Assembly: GCA_016191245.1 (NCBI GenBank)
Contig: JACPOY010000020.1
Span: 82,363-146,362, forward strand
Length of the DNA: 64,000 nt
Direction: 5' to 3'
Source of the DNA: Gammaproteobacteria bacterium
GTDB lineage: Bacteria > Pseudomonadota > Gammaproteobacteria > Berkiellales > Berkiellaceae
The translations under genes were made by a program, and so were the position numbers. Positions 19,309-27,115 of this stretch are shown piece by piece; positions within the stretch are counted from its first letter, which is position 1; each line of letters opens with the position of its first letter. The notes under the pieces are model-generated. The model made no database searches. It was not told the origin of the DNA and saw only the letters and a list, made by a program, of their open reading frames with translations.

Positions 19309-19337
19309 TTGACAGCGACTTCTTTAGCCTTTATTGT
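19309..19337 (+). promoter_or_regulatory. Candidate σ70 promoter for ugd
   Basis: TTGACA (19309–19314), a 17-base spacer and TATTGT (19332–19337) give a likely promoter whose transcript would have a leader of about 37 bases before the ugd ATG. The hexamers and part of the flanks match the candidate wzm promoter at 8158–8186, so the two appear to be copies of one duplicated upstream region. Confidence 0.5.
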
Positions 19338-19380
19338 GCACGCATGTTTGAATATCAGGGAAAATGGTTAGATTGCTAAC

Positions 19381-20709
19381 ATGAAGATAACAGTATACGG
19401 TTCAGGCTATGTGGGATTGGTGGCTGCAGCATGTTTTGCTGAAGTGGGCCATGATGTTGTTTGTATGGATGTGGATGAACAGAAAATCCAGAAGTTACAA
19501 AATGGATGCATTCCAATATATGAGCCGGGTTTAGAAGAACTTGTCAAATCGACCTATGATACACAACGCTTACAATTTACGACTGATGTTGTAAAGGCTG
19601 TGAATCATGGCGAAGTTCAATTTATTGCTGTTGGGACGCCACCTGATAAACAAGGCAGAGCAGATTTATCCTTTGTATTGTCTGTTGCCCGTGCCATTGG
19701 TGAGCATATGACGCAATATACTGTGATTGTTGATAAATCCACCGTACCTATCGGCACAGCGGACAAAGTACGAGCGCAAGTCAACACCGAATTAACCAAA
19801 CGTCATTTAGAAATTTCCTTTGACGTAGTTTCTAACCCTGAATTTTTAAAAGAAGGCGCAGCCTTAGCAGATTTTAGAAACCCAGACAGAATTGTTTTGG
19901 GCGTAGAAACCCCCAAGGCAGAGAGTTTGTTAAAAAATCTCTATGCACCGTTTAATCAAGAAAAAGATCGTATTATCACCATGGATATTCGTAGTGCTGA
20001 ACTGACAAAATATGCTGCGAATGCAATGTTGGCAACCAAAATCAGCTTTATGAACGAAATGGCAAATCTTGCCGAGAAAGTTGGTGCTGATATTGAAAAG
20101 GTCAGAGTTGGTATTGGAGCCGATGTGCGCATTGGTTACCATTTTACTCATGCAGGTTGTGGATATGGTGGCTCTTGTTTTGGTAAAGATATTCAAGCGT
20201 TGATTCATACTGCAGATGAGTATGGCAGCACGGCACAAATCATCAAAGCCGTTGAAAGCACCAACCAAGCTCAGAAGAAGCATTTATTTAATAAAATTGA
20301 TAAGCACTTTCAAGGCAATTTACAAAACAAAACCTTTGCAGTTTGGGGACTTTCCTTTAAGCCAGAAACCGATGATATGCGTGATGCACCAAGCCTTGTT
20401 GTATTACATGCTTTATGGGAAAAAGGAGCAAAAGTCCAAGCATTTGATCCTGAAGCCATGACGGAAGCAAAAAAGATTTTTGGCAATAGAAATGACATTG
20501 TTTATTCGCAAAATAAAGAAGATGCCCTTGAAGGGGCTGATGCATTGATTGTGCTCACAGAGTGGCGCGCTTTTAGAAGTCCAAATTTTGCTCACATTAA
20601 AGAGATGCTCATACAACCACTTATTTTTGATGGTAGAAATATTTACGATCCTTTATTACTCAATGATATGGGATTTATTTATTATGGAATTGGTAGAGGT
20701 AAGCGCTAA
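19381..20709 (+). CDS. ugd: UDP-glucose 6-dehydrogenase
   Basis: A 442-residue UDP-glucose dehydrogenase, which oxidises UDP-glucose twice with NAD+ to give UDP-glucuronate. The Rossmann motif GSGYVGL is at residues 8–14. [10 protein letters not shown] near 43 and STVPIGTAD near 120 are family motifs. The catalytic cysteine is Cys266 in [27 protein letters not shown] near 322 belongs to the C-terminal nucleotide-sugar domain. Length is normal. It supplies uronic acid precursor to the surrounding polysaccharide genes and gives a plausible substrate for the amidotransferase at 2634. A candidate promoter lies 72 bases upstream. Confidence 0.95.
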   Translation: MKITVYGSGYVGLVAAACFAEVGHDVVCMDVDEQKIQKLQNGCIPIYEPGLEELVKSTYDTQRLQFTTDVVKAVNHGEVQFIAVGTPPDKQGRADLSFVLSVARAIGEHMTQYTVIVDKSTVPIGTADKVRAQVNTELTKRHLEISFDVVSNPEFLKEGAALADFRNPDRIVLGVETPKAESLLKNLYAPFNQEKDRIITMDIRSAELTKYAANAMLATKISFMNEMANLAEKVGADIEKVRVGIGADVRIGYHFTHAGCGYGGSCFGKDIQALIHTADEYGSTAQIIKAVESTNQAQKKHLFNKIDKHFQGNLQNKTFAVWGLSFKPETDDMRDAPSLVVLHALWEKGAKVQAFDPEAMTEAKKIFGNRNDIVYSQNKEDALEGADALIVLTEWRAFRSPNFAHIKEMLIQPLIFDGRNIYDPLLLNDMGFIYYGIGRGKR

Positions 20710-21113
20710 GCACTTTTGAATACGAGATGCTTTCGTGATAGAAAATTCCAGCCAAAGGCAATACCCATTGCAAATATCTTGCTAATAACAATGGGCATCA
20801 TGAGCCACTCAAATGCTAAAAATAGGCAGCTGTGATGAATAATGAGGCCAACGCCGCTGACCATATAAGTAAGAGCAAGACGTGCTTTGGTGGAGCGTAG
20901 TTGTTTTTGTTTAAAGACGAAATGGTTACATAATAAATAGTTCACTAATGTAGCAAAAAAGAAGCTCATTGTGGCAAGAATTAAGTAATGATACTCAAGA
21001 TGATTTCTGAGTAATAAGAACAAACTAATATCCGCAATAGCGGATATTCCACCAACTACAATATATTGGTAGAGTTTAGGATCTTGAATAAGTTGAATCA
21101 CAAAACGTTTCAT
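20706..21113 (-). CDS. GtrA-family membrane protein
   Basis: A 135-residue inner-membrane protein with four hydrophobic segments (about 17–37, 42–63, 80–98 and 106–127) and the family pattern [16 protein letters not shown]…[10 protein letters not shown]…[13 protein letters not shown]. GtrA-like proteins are thought to flip polyprenyl-linked sugars across the membrane for side-chain glucosylation or related modification. The gene is convergent with ugd and overlaps its stop by 4 bases. It is divergent from the GT2 gene at 21149, which could be its partner transferase. Confidence 0.85.
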   Translation of the reverse strand: MKRFVIQLIQDPKLYQYIVVGGISAIADISLFLLLRNHLEYHYLILATMSFFFATLVNYLLCNHFVFKQKQLRSTKARLALTYMVSGVGLIIHHSCLFLAFEWLMMPIVISKIFAMGIAFGWNFLSRKHLVFKSA

Positions 21114-21148
21114 AAGGCTATACTAACATGCCAAGCAGGGAAAACTAA

Positions 21149-21916
21149 ATGGCCTTTCAACCATTAGTATCAATTATCATTGCAGTTAAAAACGCACCTA
21201 AGCTGTTAGCTGAGACCTTACAAAGTATACGTCTTCAACATTATCATGCCTTAGAAGTAATTGTGATTGATGGTGGTTCAACCGATGGCACGATTGATGT
21301 GATTCATGCCAATACAGATCTCATTAAATTTTTTGTAAGTGAGCCTGATGATGGCATTTCAGATGCCTTTAATAAGGGTGTAAAGTTAGCAACTGGTGAA
21401 TATATTAATTTTCAGGGCGCAGGGGATCTTTTCTATTCTCCTAATAGCATTGCCCAGCTTTTTGCGGGTTTAGATAATAGCTATGAGCTTATTTGCGGCA
21501 AAGTCATGCGGGTTGAAGAAGATGGGCAAACTCCGATTTGGATTGCTCCAAAGAAGATTAAACCGTTTAAGGCATCCTCACTCTTATTTAAAATGAGCTT
21601 ACCGCATCAAGGCTTATTTACCCATCGCCAATTTTTTGAAAAAAATGGATTATTCGATACCAATGTGCGCTTTGCCATGGACTATGAAATATTGCTTCGC
21701 GCCTATCATCACTTTCCCAAAACCATTTTAAAAGATGTACTGATATCTAAATGGCGAGCAGGTGGCGTAGGAGCAAATAGAATCACTGAAATTTTTGAAG
21801 AATATCATCGAATAAAAACTAAACACCAAGTAGCCTCAAGCTTTGTATTAACAGCAATCGATAAGTTTAGTCGAGCCAAATATTATTTCAAAACCAAATG
21901 TGGATTAGCCTATTAA
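21149..21916 (+). CDS. GT2-family glycosyltransferase
   Basis: A 255-residue GT-A enzyme. VSIIIAVKNAPKLLAETLQSI begins at residue 7, VIVIDGGSTDGT near 36 and SEPDDGISDAFNKG near 66, the usual nucleotide-sugar binding order of family 2. The DxD position reads GAGD (QGAGDLFYS) in place of the more common NADD, an uncommon variant. The C-terminal acceptor region includes LPHQGLFTHRQFF. It heads a run of three overlapping genes (this one, the FkbM methyltransferase and the membrane protein). Confidence 0.88.
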   Translation: MAFQPLVSIIIAVKNAPKLLAETLQSIRLQHYHALEVIVIDGGSTDGTIDVIHANTDLIKFFVSEPDDGISDAFNKGVKLATGEYINFQGAGDLFYSPNSIAQLFAGLDNSYELICGKVMRVEEDGQTPIWIAPKKIKPFKASSLLFKMSLPHQGLFTHRQFFEKNGLFDTNVRFAMDYEILLRAYHHFPKTILKDVLISKWRAGGVGANRITEIFEEYHRIKTKHQVASSFVLTAIDKFSRAKYYFKTKCGLAY

Positions 21917-21918
21917 TC

Positions 21919-22701
21919 ATGAATGCCATATTACAAATATCGCGTTATATATATAAAAATAATCCATGGTATCACTATCCTTGGCGTATATTCATGGCGT
22001 TATTTTATCAATGTCATAAAAGAATAGTAAAAACAAATCGCATCAAGACTTTGTTTAATGGCAAAAAAATGTTTTTATTTCCTGGTAATCCCATTTCTTC
22101 GGCCTTTATTTATTCTGCCATTCCTGATAAAGCAGAGATTTTCGCTTTACGTGAATTAGCTGATGCGAATACGATATTTTTAGATGTAGGAGCCAATATT
22201 GGTGCCTATTCTTTACAGCTTCTAGATAAAGTAAAGGCAGTTTATGCTTTTGAAGCACATCCCTTAACAGCGGATTGTTGTAAAAAGAACTTTGCGCTTA
22301 ATCAAGTGGATGAAAGTCATGTGTTAACCATGGCAGTGAGCAATGACGATAAGCCCAAACTATTTTCTAATATGACAGCAGGCTGTCCAACAAATGCGGT
22401 GGTGAAGTCAAAAGAGAATGCAATCACGGTTCCCGCTATTACTTTAGATGCCTTTGTTAAACAACAAGAATTTGACAGCAAGTCATCATTTTTATTAAAA
22501 GTAGATGTTGAAGGCTATGAACATGAAGTGTTTGCCGGAGCTGGCGAATTTTTAAAGCACTATTGGGTGAAAGGGATTATTTTTGAGACCTTCTCAAGTC
22601 AAAATCAAGCGATCATCGAGCGCCTTCACGAGCTTGGATTTCAAACACGCAAGATTGGAGACAATAATATGTTAGCCATCAGAGTCGATAATGAAAACTA
22701 A
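21919..22701 (+). CDS. FkbM-family methyltransferase
   Basis: A 260-residue methyltransferase of the FkbM type. The SAM motif IFLDVGANIGAYS is near residue 91, VYAFEAHPLTADCCKKN near 113, and LLKVDVEGYEHEVFAGAG near 195 carries the family's DVEG signature. FkbM-like enzymes in sugar clusters usually O-methylate sugar hydroxyls. ATG 21919 avoids overlap with the GT2 gene; ATG 21898 is an in-frame alternative that adds 7 residues. Neither has a strong ribosome-binding site. The last 11 bases overlap the next gene. Confidence 0.88.
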   Translation: MNAILQISRYIYKNNPWYHYPWRIFMALFYQCHKRIVKTNRIKTLFNGKKMFLFPGNPISSAFIYSAIPDKAEIFALRELADANTIFLDVGANIGAYSLQLLDKVKAVYAFEAHPLTADCCKKNFALNQVDESHVLTMAVSNDDKPKLFSNMTAGCPTNAVVKSKENAITVPAITLDAFVKQQEFDSKSSFLLKVDVEGYEHEVFAGAGEFLKHYWVKGIIFETFSSQNQAIIERLHELGFQTRKIGDNNMLAIRVDNEN

Positions 22702-23818
22702 GATAAAATTAGAACGAGAAGATATTCTGTTCTATGGTCTTATTTTTGCTTTTACTTTATTGCGTGTATTAACCTCAAAAATATATCCTTGTCGCACAGA
22801 CTTTGATTGTAATTCCTATATTCAAATGGCAAATACCCTTGCCTATGATCCCCATATCTTGCCTCACCATGCAATGCGTATATTACCCTCTTATCTAGTG
22901 CACTTATTACAAGAGATTGGTTTTACTATTCCATTGGCATTTAGAATTTTATCAGACAGTTGTTATATTCTTTTTGGCGGCCTCACATTTTGGATGTTAC
23001 GCCAGCATCAAGTAAAACCCATGATTGCGTTTGCTTTTACCTTATTATGTTTGGCTCCTCACCATGCCATGCGCCAGCCTTTGCAAGATGTGTATCAGTT
23101 ATGCGATATCATGACTTATCCATTTGCTTTATTGTTAATCCATTTCACTCTGCTTAAAAATGGGCGATGGGTATTTGCTATATCTGTACTTGGACTCATG
23201 ACAAAGCAAACTTTATTTGGTTTTGGTGGCTTATCGTTAGCATATTGCTTTTTTCATACCAAACGTTATGAAAATGTTCTATATATGGGATTATTAGCCT
23301 TAGGATATTTGGGATTACAAACTTATTATCATGCTTTCTCTATTGTGACGAATCATTTAATTCCAACTGATGATTTTTTTACCGTGTCACATCTGGTTGA
23401 GATATTTAATCAATCAAAGCTAATTGATTTATTTGTCCCCTTGTTTCCATTGTTGATTATCTATAGTCGTCAGGTTTTTATATTTTTATATCGCCATTGG
23501 CATGTGGCCATTTATATGGCAGTGGTTGTGGGGCAACCCTTTATTGCTTTTCATTTAACAGGGAATAATTTTCAGAGACTAGCGCTGCAAGGTGTTTGGA
23601 TATTGTATTTAATCGTCGGTTTATCAACGGTTCAAAAGCCATGGAAAAAAACGCTTGATTACCCATTAGCTATTTATACCTTGGCGGTTTATTTCACCTG
23701 GGGTATGTCACAACGAATGATGTTAATGGGTATATTCACGCTTATATGCGTATTCTATTATATAGTAAGCTTCTATCGACAAGAGAAATTGGAATTAACC
23801 GACTCAGGCAGTTATTAA
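22691..23818 (+). CDS. Polytopic membrane protein, possible GT-C-type glycosyltransferase
   Basis: A 375-residue protein with roughly ten hydrophobic segments. The loop after the first segment (TDFDCNSYIQMANTLAYD, then HHAMRILPSYLVHLL) carries acidic residues facing the periplasm, as in GT-C enzymes that use polyprenyl-phosphate sugars. No exact family is recognised. It overlaps the FkbM gene by 11 bases and so is probably co-expressed. With GtrA and GT2 genes nearby it could complete a three-part sugar-modification system. A polymerase role is another possibility. Its 3' end overlaps the convergent ATPase gene by 4 bases. Confidence 0.6.
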   Translation: MKTKIKLEREDILFYGLIFAFTLLRVLTSKIYPCRTDFDCNSYIQMANTLAYDPHILPHHAMRILPSYLVHLLQEIGFTIPLAFRILSDSCYILFGGLTFWMLRQHQVKPMIAFAFTLLCLAPHHAMRQPLQDVYQLCDIMTYPFALLLIHFTLLKNGRWVFAISVLGLMTKQTLFGFGGLSLAYCFFHTKRYENVLYMGLLALGYLGLQTYYHAFSIVTNHLIPTDDFFTVSHLVEIFNQSKLIDLFVPLFPLLIIYSRQVFIFLYRHWHVAIYMAVVVGQPFIAFHLTGNNFQRLALQGVWILYLIVGLSTVQKPWKKTLDYPLAIYTLAVYFTWGMSQRMMLMGIFTLICVFYYIVSFYRQEKLELTDSGSY

Positions 23819-25029
23819 TACAAAAACCCTAATAAATACAATGGTATTTTGTTTTGATAGCCGACCAAAATGCCATCGGCTAGTACATACCCATTACTAT
23901 TACCTTTTAATTGCGCAGTTGATTTGTTTTTACCGCCAACTTCAAATATTAATTTTTCCACTTTAAAGTCACCTTGGTCACTATAAAATACTTCATGATG
24001 ACTGTTTTTGAATTGATTAATGACAAAGGTTTCTCTTACTTTTCCTTTCGCCTCATCTAATGATTGCGGCAAATAAGCGGAAAAGATAAGATTTGAATTA
24101 TCCGGATACATTTTTGTAGGGTTGCGAAGTGCTGCTTTACCCTGTTTCTCCGTATAAATAAATCGAATTAATCCTGCTTGTTCTAAAATATGTAAATATT
24201 CGCTAATACTTTCATAATCTTTATTCAGCGCATTGGCCAGTTTGTATGCACTCACTTCTCCTGGTAAGGAGCCTACAACATATTTATATAATTTTTCGAT
24301 AATTAGTAAGGTGGGCGTTTTAAGTGAATAAAGGGTTGCAATATCTTCATAAATTGCTTTTTGCACGGCGTTTTCAATTGCCTGAAACTTTTCTTGATCA
24401 AGTCTTAGTTCATTGAAGAATGGATAGTAACCTATTCGCAAATAATCGGTAAATAATTTTAATATCGTTGGGATTTTTAAATCATGGGCTATTGATTCAT
24501 GATTTTTAATTAATTCATCTAAGGATATTATGGGTAAGGTAAAATTTTGTGTAAATTCTAAGTACTCGCGAAATGATAAGCCATACAAATGATGCATAGT
24601 GGCACGACGAGATAGATCATATTTTGCCTTTATTAAATCTATCATAGAGCTACCAGTAAAAAGCACTCGGAAATTTTTGTAAGTGTCTGAAATATTTTTT
24701 AATTCTTGATTCCAGTTCGTATATTTTTGTATTTCGTCAACGCATAACAAACGCACATCGGTTTCTTTGTAAAGTTTATCCACTAGTTCTAAAAGAGGTG
24801 TTTCAAGTAGATAATAACTATCTGCCGATACATATAATGCTTTTTTTTGCTCAGCGCCTTTAAGCATTGCTTGGTGTAATAGGAATGTGGTTTTCCCAAT
24901 ACCGCGTGCACCCACAATGCCCGTTAGGCGATTATCATAGGTGATGGCATTAAAGCAGTTACGAGCATAAAATTTTCCATGATCGAACTGATTGATTAGC
25001 AAGTTTTGGATCTCAAATAATCGTTCCAT
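23815..25029 (-). CDS. AAA-family ATPase with DUF4143-type C-terminal domain
   Basis: A 404-residue ATPase. Walker A is GARGIGKTT near residue 42, Walker B LLCVDEIQKY near 95 and the sensor LFTGSSMIDL near 123. SRRATMHHLYGLSFREYLEF (about 140) is the usual block in AAA_14/DUF4143 proteins. A winged-helix segment (ANALNKDYESISEYLHILEQAGLIRF) and a C-terminal nuclease-fold-like region (about 330–400) follow. Such proteins are widespread and strain-variable, and their cellular role is not settled. The gene has its own promoter flanked by two palindromes (25039–25095), which suggests tight control. No partner gene lies beside it. Confidence 0.85.
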   Translation of the reverse strand: MERLFEIQNLLINQFDHGKFYARNCFNAITYDNRLTGIVGARGIGKTTFLLHQAMLKGAEQKKALYVSADSYYLLETPLLELVDKLYKETDVRLLCVDEIQKYTNWNQELKNISDTYKNFRVLFTGSSMIDLIKAKYDLSRRATMHHLYGLSFREYLEFTQNFTLPIISLDELIKNHESIAHDLKIPTILKLFTDYLRIGYYPFFNELRLDQEKFQAIENAVQKAIYEDIATLYSLKTPTLLIIEKLYKYVVGSLPGEVSAYKLANALNKDYESISEYLHILEQAGLIRFIYTEKQGKAALRNPTKMYPDNSNLIFSAYLPQSLDEAKGKVRETFVINQFKNSHHEVFYSDQGDFKVEKLIFEVGGKNKSTAQLKGNSNGYVLADGILVGYQNKIPLYLLGFLY

Positions 25030-25038
25030 GGTGCCCTC

Positions 25039-25095
25039 AAACTTCGGTTACAACCTAAGTATAGCGCATGAAAACTTCGGTTACAACCGAAGTTT
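25039..25095 (-). promoter_or_regulatory. Two operator palindromes upstream of the ATPase gene
   Basis: Two copies of one 24-base palindrome lie at 25039–25062 and 25072–25095. The second is perfect (arms AAACTTCGGTT and AACCGAAGTTT around AC). The first has three mismatches in its right arm. They repeat with a 33-base period, about three helical turns, so a repressor bound to both would sit on one face of the DNA. They cover the −35 element and the −10/start region of the ATPase promoter. The protein that binds them is not identified; the ATPase's own winged helix is one candidate. Confidence 0.75.
25058..25086 (-). promoter_or_regulatory. σ70-like promoter of the ATPase gene
   Basis: On the minus strand TTGTAA (25086–25081), a 17-base spacer and TATACT (25063–25058) form a convincing promoter about 29 bases before the ATG. 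The −35 lies inside one palindrome and the −10 overlaps the edge of the other, so operator binding should block transcription. Confidence 0.65.
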
Positions 25096-25131
25096 GCTCT
25101 ATGTCTTTGATATAGAAAGGATTATTTGAAA

Positions 25132-25195
25132 CTCATTTTAATACCCGAAAGGGTATTAAAATGAGAAAAATCCTGGATTGTTACCCGATAGGGTA
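25132..25195 (+). promoter_or_regulatory. Two operator sites upstream of the HipB-like repressor gene
   Basis: A perfect 15-base inverted repeat with a GAAA centre (25132–25165, core AATACCC-GAAA-GGGTATT) is followed by a shorter copy (TACCC-GATA-GGGTA, 25182–25195). Their centres are 40 bases apart, about four helical turns. The second ends 14 bases before the ATG of the XRE-type gene. The layout, TACCC-N4-GGGTA half sites repeated upstream of a HipB-like gene, resembles the spaced HipB operators of E. coli and suggests autorepression. Confidence 0.7.
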
Positions 25196-25209
25196 TTATA
25201 TTTAATAGT

Positions 25210-25470
25210 ATGAGAAGACGAAATCTAGAACAACTCACCCAAGAAACCGGGACCTTAGCAAACTTTGTACGTTCTAAGAGAAAGAGTTTAGGTTATTCCC
25301 AACTTAAGCTATCTCAACGTACGGGCGTGGGTTTACGTTTTCTAAAAGAACTTGAATTGGGTAAGAAAACTCTAAGAATGGATAAAGTTGAACAAGTATT
25401 GAATTTTTTTGGGTTTACACTCGCACCAGCACCCATTGAAAGAAAATCTCCTTTTAATGAAGGGTTGTAG
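25210..25470 (+). CDS. HipB-like XRE-family transcriptional regulator
   Basis: An 86-residue DNA-binding protein. The helix-turn-helix occupies about residues 17–70 (LANFVRSKRKSLGYSQLKLSQRTGVGLRFLKELELGKKTLRMDKV, given here only as the region's content in outline). The segment FFGFTLAPAP after it is typical of the y4mF/HipB group. These proteins normally repress a hipBA-type operon and neutralise the HipA kinase. Here no hipA follows: the next gene runs on the opposite strand and encodes an ACT-domain protein. The repressor therefore looks orphaned, though its palindromic operators are intact. It may act on sites elsewhere. Confidence 0.85.
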   Translation: MRRRNLEQLTQETGTLANFVRSKRKSLGYSQLKLSQRTGVGLRFLKELELGKKTLRMDKVEQVLNFFGFTLAPAPIERKSPFNEGL

Positions 25471-25483
25471 TTCATCACAAGTT

Positions 25484-25885
25484 CTAAGTTTCTACCGCAA
25501 AATCTCTTTTCATTACCTCAATCGCTCGTCCAAAATCTTTTTCTTGGACTAGCACATAATCGGTATCATAAGTGGATAAGGTATAGATGCTGATGCTGTG
25601 CTCGGCAAGAGGAGTAATCACTTGGGATAAAATGCCGACCAGATTAAAATCCAATTGGCCTTTTATTTTAAACATGCGCCAACGTCGTTTTGCATTCACA
25701 TCAGCCGGAACTAAAGACTCACGACAAACAATAGAAAGTTCATCTTTTGTCTTGGTAATGGAAATAAAGGAATCACCTTCAAATTCAAGCCATGAAGGCA
25801 AAGGGCTGTTAGGTGAAAGTTTACATACGGCTAAATGTTCAGGGCAGATTTGTAAAACAATTTGATGAGCGTTCAATGCATTCAT
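25484..25885 (-). CDS. ACT-domain protein
   Basis: A 133-residue protein made of two ACT-like modules. The second is the clearer one (FNLVGILSQVITPLAEHSISIYTLSTYDTDYVLV in the region 78–112), ending with AIEVMKRDF. The N-terminal half (CPEHLAVCKLSPNSPLPSW, then FISITKTKDELSIVC) matches the ACT_7/CASTOR-like group that binds amino acids. Proteins of this size are usually stand-alone sensors of unknown target. It lies 30 bases downstream of a methyltransferase gene on the same strand and may be read with it. Confidence 0.8.
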   Translation of the reverse strand: MNALNAHQIVLQICPEHLAVCKLSPNSPLPSWLEFEGDSFISITKTKDELSIVCRESLVPADVNAKRRWRMFKIKGQLDFNLVGILSQVITPLAEHSISIYTLSTYDTDYVLVQEKDFGRAIEVMKRDFAVET

Positions 25886-25915
25886 ATTGGGACCTCAAGA
25901 AACTTAAAGAAATTT

Positions 25916-26644
25916 TTAAATCTTGGTGGCAATGACGATATTATCTAAATACAAATCTTGATTGGCAGGCAAAAACTTGCCGAGTATCACACCTAAAATG
26001 GTAATAGGTGACATGATGAATAAGCACACCAGTTGATTCCAATAACCATTTTTGGTAAATAATTTTTTATAAAGATAAGCATTCAGCAATTGAAAAATCA
26101 GCCCAAGATTAGCAACTGATTTATGCAGTGTGACAATTTCAAATCCATGTTCTTGCAGCAAGGCTTTTAAAGCAAAGGAGGAATAACGGGCAAAATCATG
26201 AGGCTGTTCATGTTCATCCCACACAAAAGGCACACTTAACATCAAGGTCCCTTTGGATTTTAGTACGCGCTGGATTTCGCTTAAAAATTGATTAGGTTGA
26301 AATACATGTTCAAAAACTTGATGGGTAACCACGCTATCCATGGTGGCATTCTCAAAAGGGAGATTTTTACCATCATAGTAGTAATCGGCTTTTTTATAGG
26401 TTCTATTATCAGGTGTATCTAGCTCAAGACCAATATATTCACTAGAAGCACACAAGTGCTGATAAGGCTTTTGTCCGCAGCCGATATCTAGCGTTTTGCC
26501 TTGAATGTAATTCCCTAAGGGCTTAATGGCTTCATACAAACCTTTGCGGGCAATGTAATAGGGGTTGACAAACACGCCCCACCAATTAGGCATAAAATGC
26601 TGAGACTGGATAAGGGCGATGATGCGTCTTTTCAGCGCTAACAT
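25916..26644 (-). CDS. Class I SAM-dependent methyltransferase
   Basis: A 242-residue methyltransferase. Motif I is TLDIGCGQKPYQHL near residue 51. NLPFENATMDSVVTHQVFEHV near 95 and RVLKSKGTLMLSVPF near 127 follow in the usual order for the Methyltransf_11 group. The C-terminus has two hydrophobic stretches (about 190–225) that may attach it to the membrane. Its start codon abuts the stop of the GNAT gene, so it belongs to the minus-strand unit that begins at 30501. A sugar or lipid-linked sugar is a likely acceptor, by context only. Confidence 0.83.
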   Translation of the reverse strand: MLALKRRIIALIQSQHFMPNWWGVFVNPYYIARKGLYEAIKPLGNYIQGKTLDIGCGQKPYQHLCASSEYIGLELDTPDNRTYKKADYYYDGKNLPFENATMDSVVTHQVFEHVFQPNQFLSEIQRVLKSKGTLMLSVPFVWDEHEQPHDFARYSSFALKALLQEHGFEIVTLHKSVANLGLIFQLLNAYLYKKLFTKNGYWNQLVCLFIMSPITILGVILGKFLPANQDLYLDNIVIATKI

Positions 26645-27115
26645 TTATAAAAAAGGTCCTTCTTTTTCACGGATATACTTTCTAAGATACTGCGCTTGGA
26701 ATTCTCCTTGGTTTTGATAGCCAAGCGTTCCATAGAATGTTGGCGCGCCAAATTTTTCTCGCTTTAAACTAGTACTCAGTTCAAGCATGCTGCAGTTTTT
26801 CTTGCTTGCAAATTTTTCCGCATATTGTAGTAATCGTTTACCGATGCCTTTTCTTCGGTGTGAATCATTCACCACCAATGAAACAATACGAGCATAACGC
26901 TCAGTAGAATGAAATAAATCGTAAAGATGCAAGGCTATACAGCCTATTATCGATTCATCTTCCGTTGCCACCCAGGCAAAATCATTTTGCCCAAGTTGAT
27001 ATAAAGCAATTCTTGCTATCAAATTTTCTTCTGTTGTGGGGTAACCCAATTGCGATATAAGAGGCAATAATTCCTTTACGTCGCACATATTTACTCTACG
27101 TATTTTTATTTTCAT
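26645..27115 (-). CDS. GNAT-family N-acetyltransferase
   Basis: A 156-residue GNAT protein. The acetyl-CoA binding motif A reads RRKGIGKRLLQYAEKFA near residues 87–103. It follows the β4 strand ARIVSLVVNDSH and is followed by APTFYGTLGYQ near the end. The acceptor is unknown. It overlaps the SGNH hydrolase gene by 20 bases and directly abuts the methyltransferase gene, so all three are probably on one transcript. In a surface-sugar operon an amino-sugar is a reasonable guess. Confidence 0.87.
   Translation of the reverse strand: MKIKIRRVNMCDVKELLPLISQLGYPTTEENLIARIALYQLGQNDFAWVATEDESIIGCIALHLYDLFHSTERYARIVSLVVNDSHRRKGIGKRLLQYAEKFASKKNCSMLELSTSLKREKFGAPTFYGTLGYQNQGEFQAQYLRKYIREKEGPFL

Noticed and set aside
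23815..25470. ATPase plus XRE gene as a complete toxin–antitoxin or defence system
   Set aside because: The genes are divergent, each has separate operators, and no recognised toxin, nuclease partner or HipA is present. Kept only as a regulatory curiosity.
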